A stretch of DNA of 15,727 bases from Pseudomonadota bacterium (GCA_026415985.1 JAOAGA010000013.1:9680-25406), one strand, 5' to 3'. Positions 1 to 8,063 are shown, counted from the stretch's first letter. Notes: a model not told the origin generated them from the sequence alone. Program-made: numbers and translations.

Positions 1-2
1 AT

Positions 3-197
3 GATTTTTATGAAGGCCTTAAAAATTTTAAAGGGTCTGTTATTATGGTAACCAATGAGATTGGTCTTGGAGGTATCTCAGCAAACCCATTGGCAAGAGA
101 GTTTGCTGACTTTTCAGGATGGGCAAACTCATTGATTGCCAAAACCTGTGATGAAGTCTATCTTGTAATGGCTGGGATAAATATTAAATTAAAATAA
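3..197 (+). CDS. cobU: CobU adenosylcobinamide kinase/guanylyltransferase, C-terminal 64 residues (5' end outside window)
   Basis: The open frame entering from the left edge ends at TAA 195-197. CobU phosphorylates adenosylcobinamide and then attaches GMP, giving AdoCbi-GDP, the substrate of the CobS encoded downstream. Visible are the C-terminal family signatures VTNEIGLGGIS and ANPLAREFADFSG, followed by ADEVYLV-like TCDEVYLVMAG near the end. These match the conserved tail of CobU/CobP proteins. The N-terminal P-loop and the guanylylated His lie outside the window. cobT follows after 32 bases on the same strand, so this is the continuation of a nucleotide-loop assembly operon. The identification rests on the tail alone but is strong, and the context agrees. 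Confidence 0.9.
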   Translation, partial: DFYEGLKNFKGSVIMVTNEIGLGGISANPLAREFADFSGWANSLIAKTCDEVYLVMAGINIKLK

Positions 198-229
198 AAA
201 AGATTATTTTAGACGGGGATTAAGCTGAC

Positions 230-1282
230 ATGATTGAAGATATAATAAGATCAATAACCCCTTTAGACGATAACCTTATCAAAAAAGCTTATGAAAGAAT
301 TGATAATTTGACAAAACCTAAAGGAAGCTTAGGAAGGCTTGAAGAGATTGCAGGTAAACTATATGCAATAAATGATGGCAGAATGCCGGTATCTTTTAAA
401 AAGGCAGTTGTAGTCTTTGCAAGCGACCACGGTATTACAGCACAGAACGTAAGCCCTTATCCAAATTATGTAACTTATCAGATGGTCTATAACTTTCTTA
501 GTGGTGGTGCAGGGATAAATGTTTTTGCAAGGCATAGCAGATCCGATGTTTTTGTTGTAGATGTGGGTGTTGATTATAATTTTGGTGAGACAAACAGACT
601 TATTGTAAAAAAGGTAGCAAAGGGAACCAAAGACTTCTCGAAAGAGCCTGCCATGACCATAGAAGAGGCTAAAAAATCTATTGTTGCGGGAATGGAGATG
701 GGAGAGGAGGTTTACAAAAGAGGTTATAATCTTGTGGGGACAGGTGAGATGGGTATAGGAAACACAACTCCAAGCACAGCAATAATGAGTGTAATAACGG
801 GAGTAAGTCTTGATCTGTTAACAGGAAGAGGAGCGGGTCTTGATGATGATGGGTTAAAAAGAAAAAAAGAGGTTATTGAAAAAGCGATTATTCTTCACAA
901 ACCTGTTAAAAATGATCCTCTTGATATATTGAGTAAGGTTGGTGGTTTTGAGATAGGGGCAATAGCGGGACTAATATTATATTGCAGCTCAAAGAAAATT
1001 CCTGTTGTGGTAGATGGGTTCATATCTTCCGCTGGTTTTTTAATTTCTTATCTTTTCAGCAAAGATGTAAAAGACTATGTATTTTTTGCCCACAGATCAA
1101 ATGAACAGGGACACAGAGTATTCTTTGATTTTATCGGGGAGAAGCCAGTCCTTGATTTGGATATGCGTCTTGGAGAAGGAACGGGATCAGCCCTTGCCTT
1201 TTTTATAATTGAGGCCTCTGCGAAGATGTTCTTGGAAATGGCCACCTTTGAATCAGCAAATATCTCAAGGGAAATGAAGTGA
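230..1282 (+). CDS. cobT: Nicotinate-nucleotide--dimethylbenzimidazole phosphoribosyltransferase CobT
   Basis: CobT transfers phosphoribose from nicotinate mononucleotide to 5,6-dimethylbenzimidazole or another lower-ligand base, giving the alpha-ribazole phosphate of the cobamide nucleotide loop. At 350 residues it has the usual length. Visible motifs are KPKGSLGRLE (29-38), FASDHGIT (63-70), SGGAGINVFAR (91-101), the phosphate-binding loop GEMGIGNTT (172-180) and GEGTGSALA (315-323), where Glu316 corresponds to the catalytic Glu317 of Salmonella CobT. The start aligns with the family N-terminus, although the only purine-rich stretch upstream (GGGG near 213-216) is too far away to be a good ribosome site. 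It lies 32 bases after cobU and overlaps cobS by 4 bases. A second, archaeal-type CobT lies at the end of the same operon. Confidence 0.96.
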   Translation: MIEDIIRSITPLDDNLIKKAYERIDNLTKPKGSLGRLEEIAGKLYAINDGRMPVSFKKAVVVFASDHGITAQNVSPYPNYVTYQMVYNFLSGGAGINVFARHSRSDVFVVDVGVDYNFGETNRLIVKKVAKGTKDFSKEPAMTIEEAKKSIVAGMEMGEEVYKRGYNLVGTGEMGIGNTTPSTAIMSVITGVSLDLLTGRGAGLDDDGLKRKKEVIEKAIILHKPVKNDPLDILSKVGGFEIGAIAGLILYCSSKKIPVVVDGFISSAGFLISYLFSKDVKDYVFFAHRSNEQGHRVFFDFIGEKPVLDLDMRLGEGTGSALAFFIIEASAKMFLEMATFESANISREMK

Positions 1283-2004
1283 GATATTTTTTCTGGGCAA
1301 TAAGTTTTATCTCAATTATACCAATCCCCAAAAAATATTTAGTTTTTGATGAAACGTTCTATAAATCCATAGGGTATTTTCCGATGGCAGGTGCCTTTTT
1401 AGGCTTGATTGCATATCTATTATTTCTTGTTTTCTCATTTTTTTTCTCCGTTAATCTCTCTCTTTTAATGTCAATTTTTTTGTATCATATATTAAATGGT
1501 GGTCTCCATTTAGACGGCTATGCTGATTTTTCCGATGCCTTTTTTGGTGCAAAAAAAAATAAAAGCAGATTTAAGGAAATTTTAAAAGACAGTCGTATAG
1601 GAACGATGGGGGCCTTCGCTCTGTTTTTTTATTTTTCGGTTGTTTTTAAGATTACAGATATATTAGTTCCTGACTTATATTTTTTTGTTTTTTTAGGAAT
1701 GGCGGGAAGAGTTACTATTGTAAACTGTGCCACTTTTTCTAAACCTCTTTTTAATGAAGGGTTAGGAAGGATCTTTATAGAAAAGGCGGGGTTACCGGAG
1801 TTTATTACAGGAAACCTCTTCTTTTTTATTTTGTCCTTAGTTATGGGGTGGAAGTATTTATTAACAGCATTGATTATTTTTATATTCTCTTTTATTTTTA
1901 AGTATATGATTTTAAGAAGTTATGAAGGATTTTCAGGTGATCTCTTTGGTGCGGGTTGTATATTTACAGAGATTATTGTTTTTTTGATGTTTATAAAAGG
2001 TTGA
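1279..2004 (+). CDS. cobS: Adenosylcobinamide-GDP ribazoletransferase CobS
   Basis: CobS is the integral membrane enzyme that joins AdoCbi-GDP (from CobU) to alpha-ribazole or its phosphate (from CobT), completing the cobamide. The 241-residue product is highly hydrophobic with several predicted membrane helices. It carries the CobS signature GGLHLDGYADFSDAF (74-88), with the Asp-rich Mg2+/pyrophosphate-binding residues Asp79 and Asp83, and RIGTMGAF (106-113). The start is GTG at 1279, overlapping the cobT stop as GTGA, with AAGGGA at 1268-1273 as ribosome site. That overlap suggests translational coupling. cobC begins 3 bases after the stop. Confidence 0.95.
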   Translation: MRYFFWAISFISIIPIPKKYLVFDETFYKSIGYFPMAGAFLGLIAYLLFLVFSFFFSVNLSLLMSIFLYHILNGGLHLDGYADFSDAFFGAKKNKSRFKEILKDSRIGTMGAFALFFYFSVVFKITDILVPDLYFFVFLGMAGRVTIVNCATFSKPLFNEGLGRIFIEKAGLPEFITGNLFFFILSLVMGWKYLLTALIIFIFSFIFKYMILRSYEGFSGDLFGAGCIFTEIIVFLMFIKG

Positions 2005-2007
2005 GAT

Positions 2008-2634
2008 ATGGTTGGTCACAGGGATTTATATCTGTTGAGACACGGAGAACTGACTAACTCTTCAGAAAATCTATTAAATGGTCAGAGTGATGTAAAGCTT
2101 TCCGAAAAGGGGTTTTTGGAAACAATAAGCTGGCTTCATTATTTTACTGACAAAGATATATCCTTAATCCTGTCTTCTGATCTTAAAAGAACCCTTAATC
2201 CTGCCATGTTTTTTTCAGAAAAACTTTGTTGTTCACACTTAGCTTTTAAAGAGCTCAGGGAGATAAGGGCAGGAAAATGGGAAGGCAAAACCTACGAAGA
2301 GATAATGAAACTTGATGGAGATTATTTGAAAAAACGATACGAAGATCCTGTAAATATGCCCTTCCCGGAAGGAGAATCTCTGAAAGATTTAAAAAAAAGG
2401 GTTATGGGAACACTAAAAAAATTTCTTAAAGAGAAAAAAAATATCCTTCTTATCAGCCATGCAGGGGTAATAAGGGTTATTGTTTTAACCCTTCTTGGCT
2501 TACCTTTGAAAAATTTTTTTAAGTTAAGTATTGATTATGCTGGTTTAAGCTTAATAAGACTTTTTGATGATGGTAATAATATTTTAGTTTTTCATAACAG
2601 GTTTTCAGGAAGGCAAGAATGGCAAAAGGAATAA
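2008..2634 (+). CDS. cobC: Alpha-ribazole phosphatase, histidine phosphatase superfamily
   Basis: This is a 208-residue histidine phosphatase. The RHGE motif (11-14) supplies the phosphate-accepting His12. Arg61 in SSDLKRT, Glu85 in LREIRAGKWEGK and His151 in LISHAGVIRV complete the classic active site. On its own the superfamily is broad (phosphoglycerate mutases, phosphatases). Its place directly after cobS and before a second CobT makes alpha-ribazole-5'-phosphate phosphatase (CobC) the natural assignment, removing the phosphate left by CobT. It starts 3 bases after cobS and its 3' end overlaps the next gene by 16 bases, so the two are likely translationally coupled. The CobC role is inferred from context; the fold is clear from sequence. 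Confidence 0.88.
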   Translation: MVGHRDLYLLRHGELTNSSENLLNGQSDVKLSEKGFLETISWLHYFTDKDISLILSSDLKRTLNPAMFFSEKLCCSHLAFKELREIRAGKWEGKTYEEIMKLDGDYLKKRYEDPVNMPFPEGESLKDLKKRVMGTLKKFLKEKKNILLISHAGVIRVIVLTLLGLPLKNFFKLSIDYAGLSLIRLFDDGNNILVFHNRFSGRQEWQKE

Positions 2635-3713
2635 TATCAGTAAGTGATTGTTTATACAGAGATAATTTTTTTAAAGAAATAAAAAAACGTGAAGGGCTTT
2701 TTATTTGCACAATAGCCACAACAAAAACCGCAGAAATTCCCGGCATTTCTGCTGCGGGTGCTACTCCAAGATTAAGAAGATATACCGCACAGGCTGATGT
2801 TGAGTATCTTTTTTATGAAAAGACCTACACAATAAAAGAAATACCCAAGAATCCATTAGGTCCGCCTTCCCCTGTTATAATAACAAAGGCTTGTCTTAAT
2901 CTTTCCGGAATACCTGTCTTCATAATAGATGCAGGCTGTCAGAAAAAGGCTAAAGTGCCTGCAATAATTATAAGACAGAAGGGGCTTGACTGCATTACCT
3001 CAGGAAAGGCCTTTGATAAAGCAGAAGATCTTTTTGATATATCCAAGAACCTTGCTTTCGAGTTTGCAAAACTTAACAGGTTTATTATATTAGGAGAGAG
3101 CGTGCCAGCAGGCACGACTACCGCTTTATCTTTGATGAGTTATTATGGCATATCGGCTCATAATAAGGTAAGTAGTAGTATAAAGGATAACGCCCACTCT
3201 TTAAAATCTGAAGTAGTAAAAACCGCCCATCTTAACTTCAAAAAAAGACATAAGGGTAAGTCCACCCCTTTTGATATTGTAAGTGGTATCGGCGATTCGA
3301 TGCAGATTGTAAATGGCACAATGGCATTATTTTTGGCCGATTATGTTCCTGTTATCCTTGCAGGAGGATCTCAGATGCTTGCCGTTGTTTGCTTTATGAT
3401 TAAACTTTCTGAATATTTAGGCAAAAAGGTCAGATGGGAAAATATATCTGTATGCACAACAAGATGGGTGTTGGAAGATAAAACTGCTGATTTCAGAGGT
3501 CTTTCAAAAGATGTTAAAAAGGATCTTCTGGTCCTTGCATCTGATATAAACTTTAGTGGATCTAAGTTCAAAGGTCTTCAGATGTATGAAGAAGGGCTTG
3601 TTAAAGAAGGAGTTGGTGCAGGTGGTATTGCGGGTGCAGGTTTTATAAGAAGGTATTTTGACCAAAACACACTTTTGGAAGAAATAGAAAGACTTTTCGG
3701 AAAAATGATATAA
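2619..3713 (+). CDS. Archaeal/cyanobacterial-type CobT-like phosphoribosyltransferase (TIGR00303/UPF0284 family)
   Basis: The 364-residue product resembles the UPF0284/TIGR00303 family represented by Methanocaldococcus MJ1598. I recall that members from methanogens and cyanobacteria were shown to be NaMN:base phosphoribosyltransferases acting in cobamide synthesis. Recognisable stretches are AEIPGISAAGATP (38-50), GPPSPVIITKA (81-91), GESVPAGTTTAL (159-170), which parallels the GEMGIGNTT loop of classical CobT, GIGDSMQIVNGTMA (223-236) and VILAGGSQM (245-253). ATG at 2619 is preceded by AGGAAGG (2607-2613) and lies inside the end of cobC. It is the last gene of the cob run and its stop sits one base from the glmS stop on the opposite strand. 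A second phosphoribosyltransferase beside a full-length CobT is unusual; it may handle a different lower-ligand base. Confidence 0.82.
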   Translation: MAKGIISVSDCLYRDNFFKEIKKREGLFICTIATTKTAEIPGISAAGATPRLRRYTAQADVEYLFYEKTYTIKEIPKNPLGPPSPVIITKACLNLSGIPVFIIDAGCQKKAKVPAIIIRQKGLDCITSGKAFDKAEDLFDISKNLAFEFAKLNRFIILGESVPAGTTTALSLMSYYGISAHNKVSSSIKDNAHSLKSEVVKTAHLNFKKRHKGKSTPFDIVSGIGDSMQIVNGTMALFLADYVPVILAGGSQMLAVVCFMIKLSEYLGKKVRWENISVCTTRWVLEDKTADFRGLSKDVKKDLLVLASDINFSGSKFKGLQMYEEGLVKEGVGAGGIAGAGFIRRYFDQNTLLEEIERLFGKMI

Positions 3714-3714
3714 C

Positions 3715-5538
3715 TTACTCCACAGTTACGCTCTTTGCTAAGTTTCTTGGTTGGTCAACATCGGTTCCCTTTAAAACCGCACAATAATAAGCAAAAAGCT
3801 GTAAGGGTATTATTGTCAGCAGTGTATCAAGATATGTGTTTATATGAGGGATATAAATTATGTAATCGGTGTAGTTCTTGGTTGTTGAATCATTATTTGA
3901 TGCAAGGGCAATTATCTTACCGCCTCTTGCTAACACCTCCTGCATATTGCTTAATGTCTTTTCAAAATGAGGGGATTCGGGGTTTATAAGAAAGGTTGGC
4001 ATGTTTTCATCTATTAATGCTATTGGTCCGTGTTTCATCTCTCCTGCTGCATAGGCTTCAGCATGAATATAAGAGATCTCCTTTAGTTTTAGCGCCCCTT
4101 CCATTGCAAGAGGGTAGCTAAGCCCCCTGCCTAAATATAGAAAGTTAGTATATTTATGAAATTTTTTTGCAATATCTTTAATATTTTCTGAAGACTTAAG
4201 GGCTTCTTCCATAAGCCTTGGGAGTGAGAGCATATCATTTATGTATTTTTTAATCTCTTTTCTTTTAAGTAGGTTTTTTTCTCCCGCAATCTTTAATGCC
4301 AAAAGAAGTAGGACAGAAACCTGGGTAGAAAAGGCTTTGGTTGATGCCACACCTATCTCTGGTCCCGCATGGGTATAGATGGTATTGTCGGCCTCAAGGG
4401 ATATACTACTGCCAAGGACATTGCATATAGCCAGAGTTCCCATGCCTGCTTCTTTACATTTTTTTAGGGCAGCAAGTGTATCAGCGGTAGAGCCTGACTG
4501 GGATATAAAAAGATACAATGTGTCTTTGTTAAAAAAGTTTTTCTTATATCTGAACTCAGAGGCTATCTCAACATAAACAGGCATCTCCGCCAGTTCTTCC
4601 AAAAAAATTCTTCCTAAAAGACCAGCGTGATAGGATGTACCACAGGCAACTATATGAATGGAGGAAAACCTTTCAGAAATCTTATAGTTAAGCTCATCTA
4701 AAACAATCTCTCCTTTGTCAGGATGTAACCTTGTCCTTACCGTGTTTATAAATGCTTCCGGCTGTTCAAAAATCTCCTTTAACATAAAGTGGGGATACCC
4801 ACCCTTCTCTGCCTGAGAGATGCTAATGTTCATAATCTCCGGTTCTCTCTTTACTTCATTACCACTGAAATCAAAAATTTTGTAAGTTTTATCAGTTAAT
4901 ACAGCAATCTCACCATCCTTTAAAAACACGATTCTGTTTGTGTATGGAAGCAAGGCGGGCATATCGGAGGCAAAAAAGTTTTCCCTATCACCAAGCCCTA
5001 TCACAAGGGGGCTTTCATATTTCATCAGATATATTTTATCTGGCTCTTTTTCGTTTAACACGGCGCAGGCAAAGGAACCACGTAAATCTTTGATAGATCT
5101 TATTATGGCACTGAAAAGGTCTTTTGTTTCCTGAAAATAAAAGTTTATAAGCTGGGCAATGACCTCCGTATCTGTTTCTGATTCAAAAATAACACCTTTC
5201 TTTATAAGTCTTGCTTTTAATTCGCCATAATTTTCGATAATCCCGTTATGGACAAGAACAATACTCCCTGCCTTATGAGGATGAGCGTTTACCTCTGATG
5301 GCTTTCCATGAGTTGCCCACCGTGTATGGCCAATGCCGGATGTGCCCGATGCTTTCAGATTGGCTGTTTTTTCTATAAGATTTCTCAGTTTCCCAACTGC
5401 TCTGACAATTTTTATGGCATTTCTTTCATGAACTGCAACACCTGCTGAGTCATAGCCTCTGTATTCCAACCTTTTTAATCCATCGATAATTATAGGAACT
5501 GCATACTTATTGCCTGTATAACCAACAATTCCACACAT
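3715..5538 (-). CDS. glmS: Glutamine--fructose-6-phosphate aminotransferase (isomerizing) GlmS
   Basis: GlmS makes glucosamine-6-phosphate from fructose-6-phosphate and glutamine, the committed step to UDP-GlcNAc for peptidoglycan and lipopolysaccharide. The 607 residues match the family length. Cys2 after the initiator Met is the glutaminase nucleophile (MCGIVGYTG). HTRWATHG (71-78), HNGIIENY (97-104) and ETDTEV (121-126) complete the N-terminal amidotransferase domain. Two SIS sugar-isomerase domains follow, with ACGTSYHAG (298-306), SQSGSTADT (346-354), STKAFSTQ (399-406) and GEMKHGPIALI (499-509), ending in the usual KSVTVE tail. The start has a clear AAAGGAG ribosome site 8 bases upstream. 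It is the last gene of the trmI-glmU-glmS run, 33 bases after glmU. No glmS ribozyme is visible in that gap. Confidence 0.98.
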   Translation of the reverse strand: MCGIVGYTGNKYAVPIIIDGLKRLEYRGYDSAGVAVHERNAIKIVRAVGKLRNLIEKTANLKASGTSGIGHTRWATHGKPSEVNAHPHKAGSIVLVHNGIIENYGELKARLIKKGVIFESETDTEVIAQLINFYFQETKDLFSAIIRSIKDLRGSFACAVLNEKEPDKIYLMKYESPLVIGLGDRENFFASDMPALLPYTNRIVFLKDGEIAVLTDKTYKIFDFSGNEVKREPEIMNISISQAEKGGYPHFMLKEIFEQPEAFINTVRTRLHPDKGEIVLDELNYKISERFSSIHIVACGTSYHAGLLGRIFLEELAEMPVYVEIASEFRYKKNFFNKDTLYLFISQSGSTADTLAALKKCKEAGMGTLAICNVLGSSISLEADNTIYTHAGPEIGVASTKAFSTQVSVLLLLALKIAGEKNLLKRKEIKKYINDMLSLPRLMEEALKSSENIKDIAKKFHKYTNFLYLGRGLSYPLAMEGALKLKEISYIHAEAYAAGEMKHGPIALIDENMPTFLINPESPHFEKTLSNMQEVLARGGKIIALASNNDSTTKNYTDYIIYIPHINTYLDTLLTIIPLQLFAYYCAVLKGTDVDQPRNLAKSVTVE

Positions 5539-5571
5539 CTAACGGTCTCCTTTACTGATAATATTGAATTT

Positions 5572-6957
5572 TTATTTTTTTATTCTTTTTTTAATCTTGT
5601 GCCAGTTCTCTATGATTCTTTGTTCAGATCTCTCAACCGCTAAGGAGTTATCGGGAACATCTTTTGTTATAACAGAGCCTGCACCGGTAACAGCAGATTC
5701 TCCTATTGTTACGGGCGCAACAAGGCATGTATTAGAGCCTATAAAGGCGTTTTTCTTTATGTGAGTAAAATGCTTTTTCTCTCCGTCGTAGTTACAGGTG
5801 ATTGTTCCCGCACCTATATTTGTATTTTCTTCAACGAGGGCATCTCCGATATATGAAAGATGGTTTGCCTTTGCTCCTTTTTTAAATCTTGCCTTTTTTG
5901 TCTCAACAAAATTACCTATCTTTACCTTTTCTTCAAGTATTGTTTCCGGTCTTAAATGGGCAAAGGGTCCTATAACAGTGTTACTGAATATCTCTGAATT
6001 TTCTATGACGCAATAGGGCTTTATGTGGACATTATCATGAATTATGGAATCTTTTATGATCACGCCCTGCTCAATAGTTGCGTTTTTGCCGATTTTAGTA
6101 ATTCCAGAGATATGACAATCGGGATAGATTACCGTATCCTCACCAATTAATACGTCTTTTTCAATATAAACCCTTTCAGGATTAATTATTGTAACTCCTG
6201 AATCCATATGGTTTTTTAAGATGGTATCCTGTAAATATTTTGTTGCGGTTGCGAGCTCAATTCTTGAGTTTATGCCCAACAGACGCCACCCTTCTTTTTC
6301 GGTGTAGCAGGATATGGGAGTACCTTCTGATACTGCCATATCAATTATTTCTGTCAGATAGTATTCTTTTGTAAGTTCGTTTGGTGTTAGCTTCTCTATG
6401 TGCTTCAAAAGAAAGGTTTTATCAAAACAGTATAACCCTGCATTGACCTCTTTAACTGATTTTTCTGCTTCACTGGCATTTTTTTCTTCAACAATTTTTA
6501 GTATATTTCCCTTGTTATCTCTTATGATTCTTCCATATCCAGCAGGGTTTTCAAGCTCGAGAGTGGTGATTGTAACCGGACTTCTATGATTATTCATTAG
6601 ATTATTAAGTAATTCAGGGGTAATTAGTGGGACATCTCCCGAAAGGATTAAAACTGTATCGATGTTTTCGCTGAGATGTTTAACCGCCCATCTGACCGCA
6701 TCACCTGTTCCAAGAGGGGTCTTTTGATGGGCAAACTTAAAAATGAAACCAAAATCATCGGTCAGATGTTTTTCAACAAGCTCTTTTTGGTGAGACAGGA
6801 CAGGTATTATCTCAAAGGGTTTCAGTTTTAAAGCGGACTCCACCACATAGTTTATCATTGCCTTGCCAAGAACAGGATGTAAAACCTTTGGAAATGATGA
6901 TTTCATCCTTGTTCCTTTACCGGCTGCCAAAATAACAACTGCTATATTTTTATTCAT
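5572..6957 (-). CDS. glmU: Bifunctional GlcNAc-1-phosphate uridyltransferase / glucosamine-1-phosphate N-acetyltransferase GlmU
   Basis: GlmU performs the last two steps to UDP-GlcNAc: acetylation of GlcN-1-P and uridylyl transfer. The N-terminal pyrophosphorylase domain begins VILAAGKGTRMKSSFPK (8-24), the nucleotide-binding loop. The C-terminal half is a left-handed beta-helix of hexapeptide repeats, with KIGNFVETKKA, ANHLSYIGDA and GAGTITCNYDGEKKH, which contain acetyltransferase active-site residues. I chose ATG at 6957 (461 aa) over an upstream in-frame ATG at 6972. A GGGGGAAG ribosome site sits about 6 bases ahead of 6957, whereas 6972 has none and would place the start deeper inside trmI. 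With this start the gene overlaps the trmI stop by 8 bases (ATGAATAA). glmS follows, so the pathway enzymes are co-expressed. Confidence 0.97.
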   Translation of the reverse strand: MNKNIAVVILAAGKGTRMKSSFPKVLHPVLGKAMINYVVESALKLKPFEIIPVLSHQKELVEKHLTDDFGFIFKFAHQKTPLGTGDAVRWAVKHLSENIDTVLILSGDVPLITPELLNNLMNNHRSPVTITTLELENPAGYGRIIRDNKGNILKIVEEKNASEAEKSVKEVNAGLYCFDKTFLLKHIEKLTPNELTKEYYLTEIIDMAVSEGTPISCYTEKEGWRLLGINSRIELATATKYLQDTILKNHMDSGVTIINPERVYIEKDVLIGEDTVIYPDCHISGITKIGKNATIEQGVIIKDSIIHDNVHIKPYCVIENSEIFSNTVIGPFAHLRPETILEEKVKIGNFVETKKARFKKGAKANHLSYIGDALVEENTNIGAGTITCNYDGEKKHFTHIKKNAFIGSNTCLVAPVTIGESAVTGAGSVITKDVPDNSLAVERSEQRIIENWHKIKKRIKK

Positions 6958-7741
6958 TTTCTTCCCCCACATATTTTCTTGTAAAGATTAAATAACCTGT
7001 GTGGGCTATCATTGTATCATCGGGCCTAAGTCTTTCCGCAACGGTTTTATATTTTCTTAAAAAAATTTCTAAAACATCGGTCTTAAAAAACCGATGATTT
7101 TCCAAAGCCTTTAATGTATCCGATACCTGATTTGCGGTAGGGACAAAAACACAAAGGTTACCGCTGTTTTTTAAGGATTTATAACAATGACCTATATATT
7201 TTTCAGGGAATTTTACATCTAAAAAGATTGCATCGACAGCATTTTCATCGAAGCCGTCCTCGATATCCTTGTTTTTGAAACTAACAACCTCTGTAAGTCC
7301 TAATCTGTCTAAATTTTTCTTTGCAAGCTCCATAAACTCTTCTCTTGCCTCATAGGAGAATAATTTACCATCGGGGTAAAGGGCAAAGGCAAAGGCAGAT
7401 GTGGCAGAGCCGCTTCCTGAACCACACTCAATCATCTTTATGCCGGAACGAATTCCTAATCTAAGTATAATATATCCTAAATCCTTTGCATATAGAACCT
7501 GAGTCTTTCTTTTTATGTGTCTTAAAAAATCATAAACCGTTGGCTTAAATAAAAAATACTCCGTAGCTAAGTGAGTTCTTACAATTGAACCAAAGGGCTT
7601 TCCAACAATTAGGTTATAATCTATAAACCCTTTATGGGTTGAAAAATTTCCCTTCTCTTCAATCCTAACAAGATACTCATCATCTTTTTTTGATACGATA
7701 AGAACATAATCACCGGGCTTTATTAAATCTTTCTCTTCCAT
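6950..7741 (-). CDS. trmI: tRNA (adenine-N1)-methyltransferase, TrmI family
   Basis: The 263-residue product resembles bacterial TrmI, which uses S-adenosylmethionine to make m1A58 in the T-loop of tRNA. It has a small N-terminal beta domain (PGDYVLIV, then HKGFIDYNLIVGKPFG) and a Rossmann methyltransferase domain with the SAM loop IECGSGSGSATSAF and an acidic motif AIFLDVKFPEKY. A frame could be extended upstream to a TTG at 7768, but that adds only a hydrophobic Phe/Ile stretch. The ATG at 7741 fits the family N-terminus. It has no Shine-Dalgarno sequence, and an extended -10 element ends 7 bases before it, so its mRNA may be leaderless. It heads the trmI-glmU-glmS run, an association with no obvious pathway logic beyond shared housekeeping expression. 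Confidence 0.88.
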   Translation of the reverse strand: MEEKDLIKPGDYVLIVSKKDDEYLVRIEEKGNFSTHKGFIDYNLIVGKPFGSIVRTHLATEYFLFKPTVYDFLRHIKRKTQVLYAKDLGYIILRLGIRSGIKMIECGSGSGSATSAFAFALYPDGKLFSYEAREEFMELAKKNLDRLGLTEVVSFKNKDIEDGFDENAVDAIFLDVKFPEKYIGHCYKSLKNSGNLCVFVPTANQVSDTLKALENHRFFKTDVLEIFLRKYKTVAERLRPDDTMIAHTGYLIFTRKYVGEENE

Positions 7742-7748
7742 TTGCAAA

Positions 7749-7757
7749 ATTATAACA
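7749..7757 (-). promoter_or_regulatory. Extended -10 promoter of trmI-glmU-glmS (possibly leaderless)
   Basis: On the minus strand TGTTATAAT forms a consensus -10 (TATAAT, 7749-7754) with the TG extension at 7756-7757. The gap to the trmI ATG at 7741 is only 7 bases, so transcription would be expected to begin at or within a base of the A of ATG. No convincing -35 is present (TTCTTT at 17 bp spacing), which fits extended -10 promoters. The position is seen in the sequence; the start site is inferred. Confidence 0.55.
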
Positions 7758-7799
7758 AAAAAAAACAAACAAAAGAATAAATATGAAAAAACCTACCTC

Positions 7800-7828
7800 T
7801 TGACGAAAAAATTTTTATCAGATATGTT
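7800..7828 (+). promoter_or_regulatory. Sigma70-type promoter of the small membrane protein cassette
   Basis: TTGACG (7800-7805) and TATGTT (7823-7828) are separated by exactly 17 bases. They match the housekeeping consensus at five and four of six positions. Predicted initiation near 7835 would give a short leader holding the AGAGGTG ribosome site of the first small gene. It is divergent from the trmI promoter, about 45 bases away. Confidence 0.5.
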
Positions 7829-7844
7829 TTTAATAGAGGTGAAT

Positions 7845-7952
7845 ATGAAAAAGCCAGCCCCCTTTTTAAGCTTATCCTGGTGGATTATACATTTGTTTGG
7901 AATAGCCTTTTTTTATACGGTTGGGGTTTTATTAAAAATTTATTGGGGGTAA
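7845..7952 (+). CDS. Small single-pass membrane protein A (35 aa), unknown function
   Basis: ATG 7845 to TAA 7950-7952 encodes 35 residues. AGAGGTG (7836-7842) provides a well-spaced ribosome site and a sigma70-type promoter lies just upstream, so expression is plausible despite the length. The N-terminus carries two lysines (KK at 2-3), then one hydrophobic helix from about residue 8 to 32. Within it Trp12, Ile14, His16, Ile20, Phe22 and Gly27 recur at the same positions in the next gene product, suggesting a tandem duplication. A buried His in a membrane helix could bind a metal or heme, but nothing shows that directly. I do not recognise the family by name. The next gene begins one base after its stop, and a four-helix membrane protein follows. 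Confidence 0.72.
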   Translation: MKKPAPFLSLSWWIIHLFGIAFFYTVGVLLKIYWG

Positions 7953-7953
7953 G

Positions 7954-8058
7954 ATGCTAAAATATTTTATGAGATATAAACCGGGATGGTTTATTCTTCA
8001 TGTCATAGCAATTTCTTTTACCATTTTTTTGGGTTACATTACAGATTTTTCAAGGTAG
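7954..8058 (+). CDS. Small single-pass membrane protein B (34 aa), paralogue of protein A
   Basis: ATG 7954 to TAG 8056-8058 encodes 34 residues. GGGGGTAAG (7945-7953) directly precedes the start and overlaps the end of gene A, so the two are probably coupled. A basic N-terminus is followed by the segment PGWFILHVIAI and a single membrane helix to about residue 29. Aligned without gaps to protein A it shares Met1, Lys3, Trp12, Ile14, His16, Ile20, Phe22 and Gly27. That is few residues, but the equal length and perfect register make shared ancestry likely. An internal ATG (codon 6) has no ribosome site of its own. Function is unknown; the conserved Trp and His suggest a helix-packing or ligand-binding role alongside proteins A and C. 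Confidence 0.72.
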   Translation: MLKYFMRYKPGWFILHVIAISFTIFLGYITDFSR

Positions 8059-8063
8059 AGCCT

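Noticed and set aside
3735-3989. 84-aa open frame on the plus strand inside glmS
   Set aside because: Antisense to a well-conserved glmS coding region, no ribosome site, no recognisable protein; a shadow frame. The same applies to the other short frames lying opposite glmS, glmU, thiD and the atp genes.
5539-5571. A glmS ribozyme upstream of glmS
   Set aside because: The 33-base gap is far too short for the ribozyme, and glmS is internal to an operon.
7957-7972. Exact 16-base repeat CTAAAATATTTTATGA, also at 12172-12187
   Set aside because: AT-rich and partly palindromic; in a 15.7 kb AT-rich window one such match is plausible by chance. One copy is inside small gene B, the other spans the thiF start.
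7986-8063. In-frame N-terminal extension of the four-helix protein to ATG 7986
   Set aside because: It overlaps small gene B in another frame and lacks a ribosome site; ATG 8064 has one and starts directly with a membrane helix.
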